From Halorubrum aethiopicum (GTDB lineage: Archaea > Halobacteriota > Halobacteria > Halobacteriales > Haloferacaceae): a stretch of DNA of 64,000 nucleotides. Positions within the stretch are counted from its first letter, which is position 1. Each line of letters starts with the position of its first letter. A program made the translations under genes and the position numbers. The DNA is taken from positions 992,001 through 1,056,000 of the forward strand of contig NZ_LOAJ01000001.1 of assembly GCF_001542905.1 (NCBI RefSeq), given 5' to 3'. Under the pieces are notes generated by a model, which worked only from the letters and a program-made list of their open reading frames with translations, made no database searches and was not told the DNA's origin. Below, piece after piece: positions 9,949 through 20,282 of the stretch.

Positions 9949-11427
9949 ATGAGTTGGAAGGAGGTCGCCGAACCGGTGCTCTCGCGGATGCCCGTCGTGG
10001 AGCGGCCCGCGGGTCACGTCCCGTTCAGGCGCAAGCTCATGTGGACGGCGGGGATCCTGCTCGTCTACTTCTTTTTGACCAACATCAATCCGTTCGGCCT
10101 CGCGGCCGGACAGGGGAGCGACTTCTTCGGGCAGTTCCGCTCGGTGTTGGCCGGCCAGCAGGGGTCGCTGCTCCAGGTCGGTATCGGACCGATCGTCACC
10201 GCGTCGATCGTCTTGCAGCTGCTCGGCGGGGCGAACCTGCTCGGCCTCGACACCGACGACCCGCGCGACCAGGTCCTGTACCAGGGGCTCCAGAAGCTGC
10301 TCGTGGTCATCGTGACCGCGTTGACGGCCGCGCCCATGGTGTTCACCGGCGAGTTCCTTCCAGCGGACCAGGCCGTCGGACAGGCGCTCGGGATCGGCGA
10401 GTTCGGCGTTCAGTTCCTGATATTCGCGCAGATCTTCGTCGGCGGCGTCCTCATCCTGTTCATGGACGAGATCGTGAGCAAGTGGGGCGTCGGCTCCGGC
10501 GTGGGGCTGTTCATCATCGCCGCCGTGAGCCAGCAGATCGTCGGCGGCTTCTTCAGCTTCTCGGCGCTCGGCGCGACCGGCTTCTTCGCGAGCTGGTACG
10601 GGATCGTCTTCGGTGACGTTCCCGTCTCGCTGTCGCCGTTCACGGCCGAGGGGCTCCAGAACCTGCTTTTCGCGCCCGGTAACGTCCTCGCGCTGTTCAC
10701 GACGGTGTTCATCTTCGGGATCGTCGTGTACGCGGAGTCGGTCCGCGTCGAGATCCCGCTGTCACACGCCCGCGTGAAGGGTGCTCGAGGGCGGTTCCCG
10801 GTGAAGCTCATCTACGCGTCCGTGCTGCCGATGATCCTCGTTCGCGCGCTCCAGGCGAACGTCCAGTTCCTCGGGCAGATCCTCTCCTCGCAGTGGGCGG
10901 GGATGCCCGCGTGGCTCGGCGAGTACAGCGACCAGGGCGAACCCCTCTCCGGGCTGTTCTACTACCTGAACCCGATCCAGGCGCGGACCGAGTGGATGTG
11001 GTTCCTCGGGGAGATCCCGGCGTCGGTCGAGCCGTGGATGATCGCCGTCCGGCTCGCCATCGACCTGACGTTCATGGTCGTCGGCGGGGCGGTGTTCGCG
11101 ATCTTCTGGGTCGAGACCACCGGCATGGGACCGGAGGCGACCGCCCAGCAGATCCAGAACTCCGGGATGCAGATCCCCGGCTTCCGGCGGAACCCGCAGG
11201 TCGTCGAGAAGGTCATGGAGCGGTACATCCCGCAGGTGACCGTCATCGGCGGCGCGCTCGTCGGACTGCTCGCCGTGATGGCGAACCTGCTCGGCACCAT
11301 CGGTCAGGTCTCCGGCACCGGGCTGCTGCTCGCGGTCTCGATCACGTACAAGCTGTACGAGGAGATCGCCGAAGAGCAGCTCATGGAGATGCACCCGATG
11401 ATGCGCCAGATGTTCGGCAACGAGTGA
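9949..11427 (+). CDS. secY: Preprotein translocase subunit SecY
   Basis: Channel-forming subunit of the Sec61/SecYEG translocon in the cytoplasmic membrane, 492 residues with about ten transmembrane segments. The plug and lateral-gate regions are recognisable (GSDFFGQFRSVLAGQQGSL; LQLLGGANLLGLD), as is the cytoplasmic loop VEIPLSHARVKGARGRFPVKLIY, which docks ribosomes and SRP receptor. It is the last gene of the ribosomal operon, starting 2 bases after rpl15. A T-rich stretch (CCGGTCGTTTTGGGCG, about 11443-11458) follows the stop and may terminate the operon. Confidence 0.96.
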   Translation: MSWKEVAEPVLSRMPVVERPAGHVPFRRKLMWTAGILLVYFFLTNINPFGLAAGQGSDFFGQFRSVLAGQQGSLLQVGIGPIVTASIVLQLLGGANLLGLDTDDPRDQVLYQGLQKLLVVIVTALTAAPMVFTGEFLPADQAVGQALGIGEFGVQFLIFAQIFVGGVLILFMDEIVSKWGVGSGVGLFIIAAVSQQIVGGFFSFSALGATGFFASWYGIVFGDVPVSLSPFTAEGLQNLLFAPGNVLALFTTVFIFGIVVYAESVRVEIPLSHARVKGARGRFPVKLIYASVLPMILVRALQANVQFLGQILSSQWAGMPAWLGEYSDQGEPLSGLFYYLNPIQARTEWMWFLGEIPASVEPWMIAVRLAIDLTFMVVGGAVFAIFWVETTGMGPEATAQQIQNSGMQIPGFRRNPQVVEKVMERYIPQVTVIGGALVGLLAVMANLLGTIGQVSGTGLLLAVSITYKLYEEIAEEQLMEMHPMMRQMFGNE

Positions 11428-11649
11428 GAACGGCCCGAACCTAACCGGTCGTTTTGGGCGTTCTCACGCCCCATTTATCGAAACCGCTGAGCCCGTTCTG
11501 CGATCGGTCCGATTCCGAGCAGCAGCCATCGCATCTCTCGCCTTTCTGGCGTCCGATAGCGCTCTTACCGTTTCGGTTCGGCCGCGTCGTTCGCCGCTCC
11601 GCCGTGCCCGGAGCGCGGGCCTTTTGTCCCGTATCGACGAAGCCGACCC

Positions 11650-12777
11650 ATGGACATCGAGGAGGGCGGGGTCACGGTCGAGGTCCCGGAGGCCCGCGAC
11701 GGCGCGAGCGAGGGGACCGGCGGCGGCGTCTTCTTCAACCCCACACAGGAGCTGAACCGGGACGTCACGGTCGCGACGTTGCGCGCCTACCGCGACCGCG
11801 AGCCGCGCGCGGCGACGTACCTCGACGCGATGGCCGCCTCGGGGATCCGGGGGGTCCGCGCCGCCGCCGAGGGGTACGACGTGACCTGCGCCGACGTCGA
11901 CGCCGACGCGGTCGACCTCGCCGAGCGGAACCTCGCGGTGAACGACTTCGACGGCGAGGCGGTCCACCGCGACGTCAACGCGCTGTTGTACGACGAGGGC
12001 CCCTTCGACGTGATCGATCTCGACCCGTACGGCACGCCGATCCCCTTCGCCGACGCCGCGTTCGCGAACGGGCGGAACCTCGTCTGCGTCACCGCCACCG
12101 ACACCGCGCCGCTGTGTGGCGCGCACCTCGCGAGCGGGATCCGCAAGTACGGCGCGGTGCCGCGAAACACCGACTACCACCCGGAGATGGGGCTCCGGAC
12201 GCTGATCTCCGCGCTGGTCCGGACCGCCGCGCGGTACGACAAGGCCGCGCGGCCGGTCCTCTCGCACGTCTCGCGGCACTACGCGCGGACGTACCTCGAA
12301 CTCGAGTCGGGCGCGCGCGCCGCCGACGACGCGGTCGAGGAACTGGGGTACGTCGACAACTGCGAGGACTGCCTCTGGCGGGAGCCGACTCCCGGGCTGA
12401 TCGCGGACCCCGTCGACGCCTGTCCGACGTGCGGGAGCGAGCGCGTGCTCACGGCGGGGCCGCTCTGGCTGGGGCCGGTCGCAGACGGCGAGTTCGCGCG
12501 CGCGGTCCGCGACCGCGTCACCGACGACATGGGCGAGGCGAAGCGCGCGCGGAAGCTGCTCGGGACCGTCGCGCGCGAGCTGGACACGCCGACCCACTAC
12601 GACCAACACCGGCTGTACAAGGAGTGGAGCGAGCCCGCCATCGGCATGGAGGAGTTCGTCGAGCGGCTCCGCGCGGCCGGCCACGAGGCGAGCCGGGCGC
12701 ACTACCGCGGGACGGCGGTCAAGTCGTCGGCGTCGATCCCGGAGATGCGCGAGGCGGTCCTCGGCGACGGGGCGTAG
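11650..12777 (+). CDS. trm1: tRNA (guanine(26)-N2)-dimethyltransferase
   Basis: SAM-dependent enzyme that methylates G26 of tRNA, 375 residues. The N-terminal segment [15 protein letters not shown]-like (here [16 protein letters not shown]) is diagnostic. The Rossmann SAM site is at ~55-80 ([17 protein letters not shown]), the catalytic DLDPYGTP loop at ~118-125, and a zinc-binding Cys set near 238-265 (CEDC...CPTC). It stands alone 222 bases after secY. A CCTTTTGT element 23-30 bases before the ATG is the likely TATA box, implying a very short leader. Confidence 0.93.
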   Translation: MDIEEGGVTVEVPEARDGASEGTGGGVFFNPTQELNRDVTVATLRAYRDREPRAATYLDAMAASGIRGVRAAAEGYDVTCADVDADAVDLAERNLAVNDFDGEAVHRDVNALLYDEGPFDVIDLDPYGTPIPFADAAFANGRNLVCVTATDTAPLCGAHLASGIRKYGAVPRNTDYHPEMGLRTLISALVRTAARYDKAARPVLSHVSRHYARTYLELESGARAADDAVEELGYVDNCEDCLWREPTPGLIADPVDACPTCGSERVLTAGPLWLGPVADGEFARAVRDRVTDDMGEAKRARKLLGTVARELDTPTHYDQHRLYKEWSEPAIGMEEFVERLRAAGHEASRAHYRGTAVKSSASIPEMREAVLGDGA

Positions 12778-12867
12778 CCGGACGGCGGGCGACGCTCCGG
12801 GGCGACGACGCCCCGGAACGGCGGTCGACCCCGGCGCGCTTTTGGTTCCGTCGGTCGAACCCCGGAC

Positions 12868-14175
12868 GTGTCCCGCCGTCAGACAGCCGCACTCGACACC
12901 GTCCGTCGCGTCGTCGACCTCGCGCTGGACCGACAGGTGACGTTCCTCGCGGCCGCGATCGCCTACTACGCGTTCGTCTCGCTCGTCCCCGCGCTGCTGT
13001 TGCTCGTCGTCGTCGCGAGCGCGGTGTTCGGCGAGACGATCGCCGCCGGACTCGTCGCGGCCGCGGGCGACTTCCTCACGCCCGCGGGCGAGGAGGCCGT
13101 CGCCGCGGCCGTCTACTCCGCCAGCGGCCGAACCGGCGCGGGAGTTTTGGGGGCCGTCGTCCTGCTGTGGTCGACGCTGAAGGTGTTCCGCGGGCTCGAT
13201 ACGGCCTTCGGCGCGCTCTACGGCGACGAGTCGCCGCCCGGCTTCCGCGATCAGGTCACGGACGCGGTCGCGGTCGTGCTCGGCGTGGGGGCCGGCATCG
13301 GCGTGATGGTCGGTCTCGGTGCGTTCCTCGCGGCCGCGGACGCGATCCCGGCGGTCGAGGCGGCGAGCATCCTCGCGTTGCCCGTCGTGCTCACGGTGGT
13401 GTTCCTCCCGCTCTACTACCTGCTCCCGGAGCCGGCGGTCGGCATCCGGGAGGCGCTTCCCGGCGCGGCCGTCGCGGCGGTCGGCTGGACGCTGCTCCAG
13501 GCCGGCTTTCAGGTGTACGCCGCGAGTGCCGGTCAGTACCAGGTGTACGGCGTCATCGGCGGCGTCCTGCTCCTCGTCACGTGGCTCTACCTCGCTGCCG
13601 TCGTCGTCGTCGGCGGCGGCGTGGTCAACGTCGTGCTCGCGGACCGGAACGTCGCGGCCGGGGTCGCCGGCGAGCGCGACCGCGCTCGCGACGCCCGTGC
13701 GCCGGACCGGCAGTTACAACACGACCGCGGCCGACCCACGGGTATGAACGGCGAGTCGGACGGTGCCGGGGACGCCGGCGACGCGGAACGCCCCCGCGGC
13801 GCGCCGGACGTCGCGGCGCTCGAGGAGGAGCTCGGCGAGTTGCGTGCGGAGTTCGACGAGTTCGAGACGGACGTCGAGGACCGCACGGTCGACAAACCGG
13901 AACTGGAGTCCGAACTGAAACGCTACGTCCGCGCGCGGATGCGTCGCGGCCACGCCCGCGGCTGGGGACCGTACCTCGTCCTGCTGTACGGGACGGTCCT
14001 GACGCTCGGGGCGTTCGCCTTCCTCCGGGGGATCTACGCGATCGCGGCGATACTCGTCCTCGGGCTGTCGACGCTGGGACTGTACACGCTCTTCGTCCTC
14101 GTCGGCGTCGGGCTCAACCTGATCGAGACCCCGGGAAAGGCGATCGACTACGCGCGCAACCGCGGGGACGACTGA
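12868..14175 (+). CDS. YihY/BrkB family membrane protein with extra C-terminal domain
   Basis: Polytopic membrane protein of the YihY/BrkB (formerly 'ribonuclease BN') family, 435 residues. Residues ~1-270 hold about six transmembrane helices, with family features LAAAIAYYAFVSLVPALLLL and LWSTLKVFRGLDTAFGALYG. After a hydrophilic linker a second part follows (from Met293, base 13744): an acidic coiled-coil-like stretch, then two more membrane helices. The usual family length is 260-300 residues, so this looks like two joined proteins. A GTTACAAC element about 30 bases before Met293 could serve an internal start. Function is not established; transport or envelope roles have been proposed. The GTG start is preceded by CTTTTGG. 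Confidence 0.8.
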   Translation: MSRRQTAALDTVRRVVDLALDRQVTFLAAAIAYYAFVSLVPALLLLVVVASAVFGETIAAGLVAAAGDFLTPAGEEAVAAAVYSASGRTGAGVLGAVVLLWSTLKVFRGLDTAFGALYGDESPPGFRDQVTDAVAVVLGVGAGIGVMVGLGAFLAAADAIPAVEAASILALPVVLTVVFLPLYYLLPEPAVGIREALPGAAVAAVGWTLLQAGFQVYAASAGQYQVYGVIGGVLLLVTWLYLAAVVVVGGGVVNVVLADRNVAAGVAGERDRARDARAPDRQLQHDRGRPTGMNGESDGAGDAGDAERPRGAPDVAALEEELGELRAEFDEFETDVEDRTVDKPELESELKRYVRARMRRGHARGWGPYLVLLYGTVLTLGAFAFLRGIYAIAAILVLGLSTLGLYTLFVLVGVGLNLIETPGKAIDYARNRGDD

Positions 14176-14182
14176 CCGGGCC

Positions 14183-15202
14183 GTGACCGGACTCGTCTCC
14201 GCGGAGCGCGGCATCGGCGGGACCGCCGTCGCCGACGCGCTCCCCGAGGTCGTCGTCGTCGTCTTCGCGGCCGTCACCCACCTCGCGGACCCGTGGTTCC
14301 TGTTCACGCTGCTCGCGGTGGGCTACTGGTTCGCCGACGACCGGCTCGCGGGCTCGCCGCGTCGAGCCGGCGCGACCGCCATCGCGGTCGTCACCTGCGC
14401 GTACGCCGCCGTCGCGGTCGCGAAGGCCGGCTTCGCGGTCCCGCGGCCGCCGGGCGCGACGGGCCCCGTCGACGTGCCGACGTGGCTCCCCGCCCTGCTC
14501 TCGGGCTGGTACGAGGCGCAGGTGCTCTCGGACGGCTTCGGCTTCCCGAGCGGCCACGCCACCGGCGGCGCGGCCGCCTACGGCGCGTTGGCGCTCGCGT
14601 ACGACCGCCTCTGGACGGGGCGGACCCGCGCGGCCGCGGCGGTCGCGCTCGCGGTCGCCGTGGCGGCCTCGCGGGTCGTCATCGAGGTCCACTACGCCGT
14701 CGACGTGATCGCCGGGCTGCTGCTCGGCGCGGCCGTCGTCGCCGGCGCGCTCGCGCTCGCCGGCGACCCGCGGCTCCGGCCGGGCGGGGACTCCGCCGCG
14801 GACGCCGCCGGCGATCCCACCGCCGACCCCACCGCCGACGACCCTACCGCCGCGCTCGATCCGACTCCCGCGTTCGTTCTCGCGGCGGTCGTCTCCGTCG
14901 TCGCCGCCGGGATCGCCGTCGCCGGGGGCCACACCGGCGAGGTGGTCGAGGCGGGCATCGGGATCGCCACCGGCGTCGGCGGCGCGGTCGGCTGGCGATT
15001 CGTCGACGGCGACGAGCCGCCGGTGCCGCTCCGGGTCGCCGTCCCGGCGCTCGCGGTCACCGGCGCGCTCTGGGTGGGCGCGTACGCGCTCGCCGACTCG
15101 CTTCCCGTCACGCTCGCCGCGACGACCGTCGCCGTCGTCGCCGTCGTCGCGCTGCCGGCGGTGGCCGACGGACGGGTCGGCGGGGTCGAGGGCGTCGTTT
15201 AA
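14183..15202 (+). CDS. PAP2-superfamily membrane phosphatase
   Basis: Integral membrane phosphatase of the PAP2 (type 2 phosphatidic acid phosphatase) superfamily, 339 residues, GTG start. The three catalytic motifs are visible: KAGFAVPRPPG (motif 1, K-x6-RP), PSGHATGG near residue 120 (motif 2) and SRVVIEVHYAVD near 165 (motif 3, SR-x5-H-x3-D). The C-terminal ~140 residues add several more hydrophobic segments, longer than a minimal PAP2 protein. Substrate unknown; lipid phosphates or isoprenyl pyrophosphates are plausible. It starts 7 bases after the BrkB-like gene, so probably one transcript. Confidence 0.85.
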   Translation: MTGLVSAERGIGGTAVADALPEVVVVVFAAVTHLADPWFLFTLLAVGYWFADDRLAGSPRRAGATAIAVVTCAYAAVAVAKAGFAVPRPPGATGPVDVPTWLPALLSGWYEAQVLSDGFGFPSGHATGGAAAYGALALAYDRLWTGRTRAAAAVALAVAVAASRVVIEVHYAVDVIAGLLLGAAVVAGALALAGDPRLRPGGDSAADAAGDPTADPTADDPTAALDPTPAFVLAAVVSVVAAGIAVAGGHTGEVVEAGIGIATGVGGAVGWRFVDGDEPPVPLRVAVPALAVTGALWVGAYALADSLPVTLAATTVAVVAVVALPAVADGRVGGVEGVV

Positions 15203-15229
15203 TACGCGACGCGCCGTGGCGTCGAAACG

Positions 15230-16207
15230 ATGCTCGACGGCTCCCTCGTGGAACTCGCGACGATCGCCGGGACCGTCCTCGGGCTCTGGATCGGCGCGCG
15301 CTCGCTGGTGGACGCGGTCGTCCGCGCCGCCCGGCGATTCGGCGTCTCGGAGCTGACGATCGGGCTGACGATCGTGGCGATGGGCACCTCGACCCCGGAG
15401 CTCGTCGTCTCGATCGACGCCGCGTTCGCGGGGCTCGGGGACGTCGCCGTCTCGAACGTGATCGGCAGCAATGTCTACAACGTCGCGTTCATCCTCGGCG
15501 TCGTCTCGCTCGTCCGGGTCGTTCCCGTCGAGCGCTCGCTCGTCCACCGCGACGGGGTCGCGCTCGTGCTCGCGACGTTCGCGGGGCTCGCCGCCCTCCG
15601 GGACGGCGTCGTGACGCGTCCCGAGGGACTCGCGCTCGCGCTCGGCTTCGCCGCCTACACGGTCTACCTGCTCCGCGACGAGCGCGGCGACCCCTCGATC
15701 GTCACGGAGTACCCCGACTCGCGGGTGACAGAGACGCTCGCGGATCACGCCCGGTTCCGCGGCCGCGACGCCGTCCTGCTCGTCGGCGGGCTCGCCTTGG
15801 TGTTGGTGTCCGGACACTTCATGGTGGAGGCGGCCACGTCGCTGGCGCGCGACGCCGGGATCTCGGAGTGGGTCATCGGCGGGACGATCGTCGCCGCGGG
15901 CACCTCGACGCCGGAGCTCGCGGTGTCGCTCGTCGCGATGCGGCAGGGCCACGTCGGGATGTCCGTCGGCAACGTCGTCGGATCGAACGTGTTCAACGTG
16001 CTCGGGATCATGGGCGTCGCCGCCGCGCTCCGCCCGCTCTCGGTGAGCGGCGCGGCGGCGGAGACGGGGGCGTGGCTCGCGGCCGTGACGGTCCTGATGG
16101 TCGCCGCGCTGTGGACCGGCCGCCGACTCTCGCGGATCGAGGGCGCGCTGTTCGCGGTCTCCGAGGGCCTCCGGTGGGTGCTCGGGCTGCTCCGGATCTT
16201 CGGGTGA
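15230..16207 (+). CDS. Calcium/sodium antiporter (CaCA family, YrbG type)
   Basis: Cation exchanger of the cytoplasmic membrane, 325 residues, about ten transmembrane helices. The two inverted alpha-repeats that form the ion sites are clear: VAMGTSTPELVVSI with GSNVYN, and VAAGTSTPELAVSL with GSNVFN. It lies 27 bases after the PAP2 gene on the same strand. Ion specificity (Na+/Ca2+ or K+-dependent) cannot be read from the sequence. The 3' end faces glnA. Confidence 0.9.
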   Translation: MLDGSLVELATIAGTVLGLWIGARSLVDAVVRAARRFGVSELTIGLTIVAMGTSTPELVVSIDAAFAGLGDVAVSNVIGSNVYNVAFILGVVSLVRVVPVERSLVHRDGVALVLATFAGLAALRDGVVTRPEGLALALGFAAYTVYLLRDERGDPSIVTEYPDSRVTETLADHARFRGRDAVLLVGGLALVLVSGHFMVEAATSLARDAGISEWVIGGTIVAAGTSTPELAVSLVAMRQGHVGMSVGNVVGSNVFNVLGIMGVAAALRPLSVSGAAAETGAWLAAVTVLMVAALWTGRRLSRIEGALFAVSEGLRWVLGLLRIFG

Positions 16208-16282
16208 CGCGGACGCGCCGCTCGGGGGTCGTCGACGCGGCGAAAAAACGGGGAACGTTCGACGGCCTCAGGATCGACGACC

Positions 16283-17653
16283 TCAGAACGTCTCGAGGTA
16301 GCGGTCCTCCTCCCACTGGGACACCTGGGTGAGGTACTCGCTGAACTCCTGGGATTTGGCCTCCGCGAACTTCTCGGAGACGTGCGGGCCGAGCGCGTCC
16401 TGGACGACCTCGTCGCTCTCGAGCGCCTCGACGGCCGCGCCGAGGTTCGGCGGCAGCGTGTCGATGCCGTACTCCTCGCGCTTCTCGTCGTCGAACTCGT
16501 AGATGTCCTCGCGGACCGGGTCGCCGGGGTCGGCGTCGTTCTCGATCCCGTCGAGGCCGGCGGCGATGAGCGACGCCATGCCGAGGTAGGGGTTACACGA
16601 CGGGTCCGGGCTGCGGACCTCGAAGCGCGCGGAGACGCCCGCCGCGTCGGGGACGCGGACCAGCGCCGAGCGGTTCGTGTCGGACCACGCGACGTAGATG
16701 GGAGCCTCGTAGCCGGGAACCAGCCGCTTGTAGGAGTTCACGGTCGGGTTCGTGACGGCCGTGAACGCCTGCGCGTGGTTCAGGATGCCGCCCATGAACT
16801 GGTAGGCCGTCTCGCTCAGGTTGAACTCGTCGTCGTCGTCGGCGAAGGCGTTGCCGTCCTCGTCGAAAAGCGAGATGTGGCTGTGCATCCCCGAGCCGTT
16901 GATCTCGGCGATCGGCTTGGGCATGAACGTCGCGTGGAGGTCGTGTTGGGCGGCGACCGCGCGGACGACGGCGCGGAACGTCGCGATGTTGTCCGCGGTG
17001 GTGAGCGCGTCGGCGTACTTGAAGTTGATCTCGTGTTGGCCCTCGGCGACCTCGTGGTGGGAGGCCTCGATCTCGAAGCCCATCTCCTCTAAGGTGAAGA
17101 TGATCTCCTTGCGGACGTCGCTCGCGAGGTCCTTCGGCGCGAGGTCGAAGTAGCCGCCGTTGTCGTGGGGGATCGTCGTCGCGTTCCCGTCGTCGTCGGT
17201 CTTGAACAGGAAGAACTCCGGCTCGGGGCCGATGGAGACGGTGTAGCCCATCTCCTCGGCTCTCGCGAGGACGCTCTTGAGCACCTGCCGCGGGCCGCCG
17301 ACGAAGGGCTCGCCGTCGGTGTCGACGATGTCACAGATGAGGCGGGCGGCGGCGGAGTCGTCGTCGCCGTTGCTGCGCCACGGGAGCACCGCGAACGTCT
17401 CGGGGTCCGGGACGAGCCGCATGTCGGACTCCTGGATGCGGACGAACCCCTCGATGGAGGAGCCGTCGAAGTAGATGCCCTCTTTGAACGCCTTCTCGGC
17501 CTGGTGGGCCGGCACGGAGACGTTCTTCACGACGCCGAGGATGTCGGTGAACTGTAACCGCAGGAAGTCGACGTTCTCCTCGTCGATCTCGTCGAGTACC
17601 GCCTGTTCTTCGGCCGTGAGGCCACCGTCCGGTTTCGGGTTCTCGCCGGTCAT
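16283..17653 (-). CDS. glnA: Glutamine synthetase type I
   Basis: ATP-dependent synthesis of glutamine from glutamate and ammonia; 456 residues, dodecamer-type (GSI). Signature segments: [16 protein letters not shown] at the N-terminus, FDGSSIEGF, the glutamate/ATP site [14 protein letters not shown], and [15 protein letters not shown] near residue 355. The adenylylation-site Tyr region of bacterial GSI-beta is absent, as in archaeal GSI-alpha. The ATG at 17653 is chosen because upstream in-frame codons run through the promoter: a CTTTATAC element lies 30-37 bases before it. Divergent from an Lrp-type regulator. Confidence 0.95.
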   Translation of the reverse strand: MTGENPKPDGGLTAEEQAVLDEIDEENVDFLRLQFTDILGVVKNVSVPAHQAEKAFKEGIYFDGSSIEGFVRIQESDMRLVPDPETFAVLPWRSNGDDDSAAARLICDIVDTDGEPFVGGPRQVLKSVLARAEEMGYTVSIGPEPEFFLFKTDDDGNATTIPHDNGGYFDLAPKDLASDVRKEIIFTLEEMGFEIEASHHEVAEGQHEINFKYADALTTADNIATFRAVVRAVAAQHDLHATFMPKPIAEINGSGMHSHISLFDEDGNAFADDDDEFNLSETAYQFMGGILNHAQAFTAVTNPTVNSYKRLVPGYEAPIYVAWSDTNRSALVRVPDAAGVSARFEVRSPDPSCNPYLGMASLIAAGLDGIENDADPGDPVREDIYEFDDEKREEYGIDTLPPNLGAAVEALESDEVVQDALGPHVSEKFAEAKSQEFSEYLTQVSQWEEDRYLETF

Positions 17654-17779
17654 GTTTTGGACAGTTACGTCCTTATCTGCCAGTATAAAGGCCTTGTCGC
17701 TTGACGCATGAACCGCCGAGTCCCCGCAAGTAGTGGACGTTCGTAAAATTCTAAACCCCCCAAACCGTGATCGAACCCA
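17654..17779. promoter_or_regulatory. Divergent glnA / lrp promoter region
   Basis: 126-base spacer between two divergent starts. On the minus strand, CTTTATAC (17683-17690) is the likely glnA TATA box. On the plus strand, AATTCTAAA (17747-17755) lies 25-33 bases before the Lrp-type gene. The AT-rich GTAAAATTCTAAAC and the T-rich CATGTTTTGGACAG around the glnA start are possible operator positions. Binding by the adjacent regulator is inferred from location only. Confidence 0.65.
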
Positions 17780-18241
17780 ATGACGTACGAAAACCTCGAC
17801 GCCAAGCTCGTGAACTCGCTTCTCGGAAACGGTCGCGCCAGCCTCCGCAGCCTCGGAGACGAACTCGACGTCTCCGTGACGACGGTCTCGAATCACCTGC
17901 GGGACCTCGAGGACGAGGAGGTCATCCGCGGGTACAGCCCGATCGTCGACTACGACAAGCTCGGCTTCGACGTGACCGCCGTCCTCCAGTTGAAGGTGGA
18001 GGGGAGCGCGCTGCCGGAAGTCACCGAGAAGCTCCGCCAGCAGAAACAGATGATAAGCGTCTACGAGGTCACCGGCGACTACGACGTGATCGCGATCGGG
18101 AAGTTCACCGACACCGACGGGATGAACGACCAGATCAAGGAGATCCTCACCGACGCCGACATCCGCGAGTCGAACACCAGCGTCGTGCTCAACGCGGTGG
18201 TCGAGAACAAGCAGTTCGAACTCGACCTCAACGAGGAGTAG
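17780..18241 (+). CDS. lrp: Lrp/AsnC family transcriptional regulator
   Basis: DNA-binding regulator, 153 residues. A winged/helix-turn-helix covers residues ~5-55 ([20 protein letters not shown]), and the RAM ligand-binding, oligomerising domain covers ~70-148 ([18 protein letters not shown]). It is transcribed divergently from glnA. In haloarchaea the Lrp gene beside glnA is known to influence nitrogen and amino-acid genes, so control of glnA is a reasonable inference. Confidence 0.9.
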   Translation: MTYENLDAKLVNSLLGNGRASLRSLGDELDVSVTTVSNHLRDLEDEEVIRGYSPIVDYDKLGFDVTAVLQLKVEGSALPEVTEKLRQQKQMISVYEVTGDYDVIAIGKFTDTDGMNDQIKEILTDADIRESNTSVVLNAVVENKQFELDLNEE

Positions 18242-18293
18242 CCGGTCTCGAGGGACCGATTCGCCTCGTCGTGTCGATCCGGGACGGGCCGGG

Positions 18294-19568
18294 CTAGCTC
18301 TCCGCGAGCCGCCGGACCGCGTCCGTGATCACGTCGACGCCGAGGTCGATACACGCCTCGTCGACGTCGAAGTACGCGGTGTGGTGGCCGTCCGGGTTGC
18401 TCCCGCCGACGCCGAGATACGTCGCCGTCCCGCCCCGCTCCTGGACGCGCCGGATCAGGTAGGAGGCGTCCTCGCTGCCGCCGAACTCCTTCGTGATCAC
18501 GGAGTCGACCCCGTCGGTCGCGCCCGCGGCCGCCTCGACGACCTCCACGACCGACGAGTCGTTCTCGAAGGTCGTCGTCTTCCCGTAGAGGCTCGTCTCG
18601 TAGGTCACGTCGTGCATCGTCGCCGCGCCGTCGACGACCTCGCGGGCCCGTCCGAGCATGTACTCGTTGAGCTCGTGGGTCTCGCCGCGGACCTCGACGC
18701 GCATCGTCGTCTCCTCGCAGATGACGTTCTGGGCGTTGTCCGCGTTGACTCGTCCCACGTTGATCCGCGTCGCGCCGTCGCCGTGTCTGGCGATCCCGTA
18801 GAGGTTCCCGATCGCGGCCGTGGCCGCCTGGAGGGCGTTGCGGCCGGCGTGGGGCTCGCCCCCGGCGTGGGCCGGCGCGCCGGAGAAGGTCACGTCGAGT
18901 TTGGCGTTCGAGAGCGGCCCGTCGTAGCTCGAGACGACCGTGCCGGCCGGCTCGTCGAGCCCGACGTGGACCGCGAGCAGGTGGTCGACGTCGTCGAGGT
19001 GGCCCGACTCGGCCATGGGCTTGCCGCCGCGGCCGCCCTCCTCCGCGGACTGGAAGAACAGCTTGAGCGTGCCGTCGAAGCCGCCCTCCGCGAACGCGCG
19101 GGCCACGCCGAGCCCGATGGCGGCGTGGGCGTCGTGGCCGCAGGCGTGCATCTCGCCGGGGTGGACGCTCGCGAACCCCTCGGCGGCCGGCCGGTGGTCG
19201 TCGTCCATCGCCTCCTGGCGCTCCAGGGCGTCGATGTCGGTGCGGAGCCCGATCGTCGGGCCGTCCCCGAACGTGCGGGTCGCGATCACGCCCGTGATAT
19301 CGCCCATCCGGTCGAGGTACTCCGCGGGCGCGCCCTCCTCGCGGGCCCGCTCGCGGGCCGCGGCGACCTCGTCGGACGGGGGAACGCCCATCCGCGAGTC
19401 GGGATCGACGGTGTCCTCGCCGAGGAACACGTCGTATCCCAGTTCCTCGAGTTCGGCCGCGAGCAGCGCCGAGGTCCGGAACTCCTTCCAGCCGGCCTCC
19501 GCGTGTCGGTGGAGGTCGCGGCGGATCTCCGAAAGCGAACTGTCCGTGAACGTCGTCAGTGGCTCCAT
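18294..19568 (-). CDS. M20-family amidohydrolase (AbgA-like)
   Basis: Zinc-dependent amidohydrolase/peptidase of the M20D group, 424 residues. Metal-binding and catalytic motifs are visible: [13 protein letters not shown] near residue 160, the general-base Glu in [11 protein letters not shown] near 195, and a lid/dimerisation domain with [19 protein letters not shown]. The family includes N-acyl-amino-acid hydrolases and p-aminobenzoyl-glutamate hydrolase; substrate cannot be decided. ATG at 19568 gives [11 protein letters not shown], the natural length; codons upstream are non-conserved Arg-rich sequence. Confidence 0.87.
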   Translation of the reverse strand: MEPLTTFTDSSLSEIRRDLHRHAEAGWKEFRTSALLAAELEELGYDVFLGEDTVDPDSRMGVPPSDEVAAARERAREEGAPAEYLDRMGDITGVIATRTFGDGPTIGLRTDIDALERQEAMDDDHRPAAEGFASVHPGEMHACGHDAHAAIGLGVARAFAEGGFDGTLKLFFQSAEEGGRGGKPMAESGHLDDVDHLLAVHVGLDEPAGTVVSSYDGPLSNAKLDVTFSGAPAHAGGEPHAGRNALQAATAAIGNLYGIARHGDGATRINVGRVNADNAQNVICEETTMRVEVRGETHELNEYMLGRAREVVDGAATMHDVTYETSLYGKTTTFENDSSVVEVVEAAAGATDGVDSVITKEFGGSEDASYLIRRVQERGGTATYLGVGGSNPDGHHTAYFDVDEACIDLGVDVITDAVRRLAES

Positions 19569-19722
19569 ACGCTCTCCTCCGGGTCGAGCCGAAAAAGCGT
19601 TGAGTAAACGGAGAAACGCGCCTCGGCGGGACGGGGAGAGCCGTCGACCGACCGATTCGCGGAAATCGGTTCTCGTAGGGGAACGTTTATGAAACATTCA
19701 GCGGATCGACACGAACGAATCC

Positions 19723-20142
19723 ATGACACGTGTGCTGAAGGGGTCCGGATTTCTCGGACTGGCGGTCATGATGGCCGTCGGATTACATCAGTTCGTGATG
19801 CTGGCGAGCGGCAGCGTCGTGCCGCCGTGGATGATCGGCGGACACGCCCACCTCGGCGTGCTCTCCATCCTCGCGATCGTGATGGGCTTTGCCGTCCCCG
19901 CGCTGGGCGTGACGGGGACCGTCCGGACCGCCGTCACCGGCCTCTTCGTCGCCGGACAGTGGGGGATCCCCGGCATCGTCTGGCTCGGCGAGGGGTTCGG
20001 GCTGGCGTTCCTCATGCCGACCGGGTTCCTCTGGGGCGGTGCCCTGATCGTCTCGATGCTGGTCATGTTCTACTACTCGGTGACGGCCCCGACGGAGGGA
20101 GCCGGCGGCGGTTCGTCGAGCTTCGCGCCCGGTGACGACTGA
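19723..20142 (+). CDS. Small four-helix membrane protein, uncharacterised
   Basis: 139 residues with four predicted transmembrane segments (around 8-28, 43-62, 70-90 and 100-118) and a short hydrophilic Gly/Ser-rich C-terminus. I do not recognise a characterised family. It has its own gene unit, divergent from the M20 hydrolase. GTTTATGAA about 29-37 bases before the ATG (19686-19694) is a good TATA box. Confidence 0.7.
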   Translation: MTRVLKGSGFLGLAVMMAVGLHQFVMLASGSVVPPWMIGGHAHLGVLSILAIVMGFAVPALGVTGTVRTAVTGLFVAGQWGIPGIVWLGEGFGLAFLMPTGFLWGGALIVSMLVMFYYSVTAPTEGAGGGSSSFAPGDD

Positions 20143-20282
20143 GCGCCGGGAACGGCGGGGCGGTCGACGGCGGAGGCTCGGTTGGGCGTCTCTCGTTCGG
20201 AACGAGATCGCATGAGACGGCCGCTATATTTCGAGTGCTTGTAGAACGGGTGCTTCGATGGGGATTAAGGTGAGTAGAACAG

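Noticed and set aside
11454-16332. Very long antisense or shifted open frames (hundreds of residues) over trm1, BrkB, PAP2 and exchanger genes
   Set aside because: High GC makes stops rare in the other frames; products are Arg/Pro/Ala repeats with no family similarity, while the chosen frames show clear domains and motifs.
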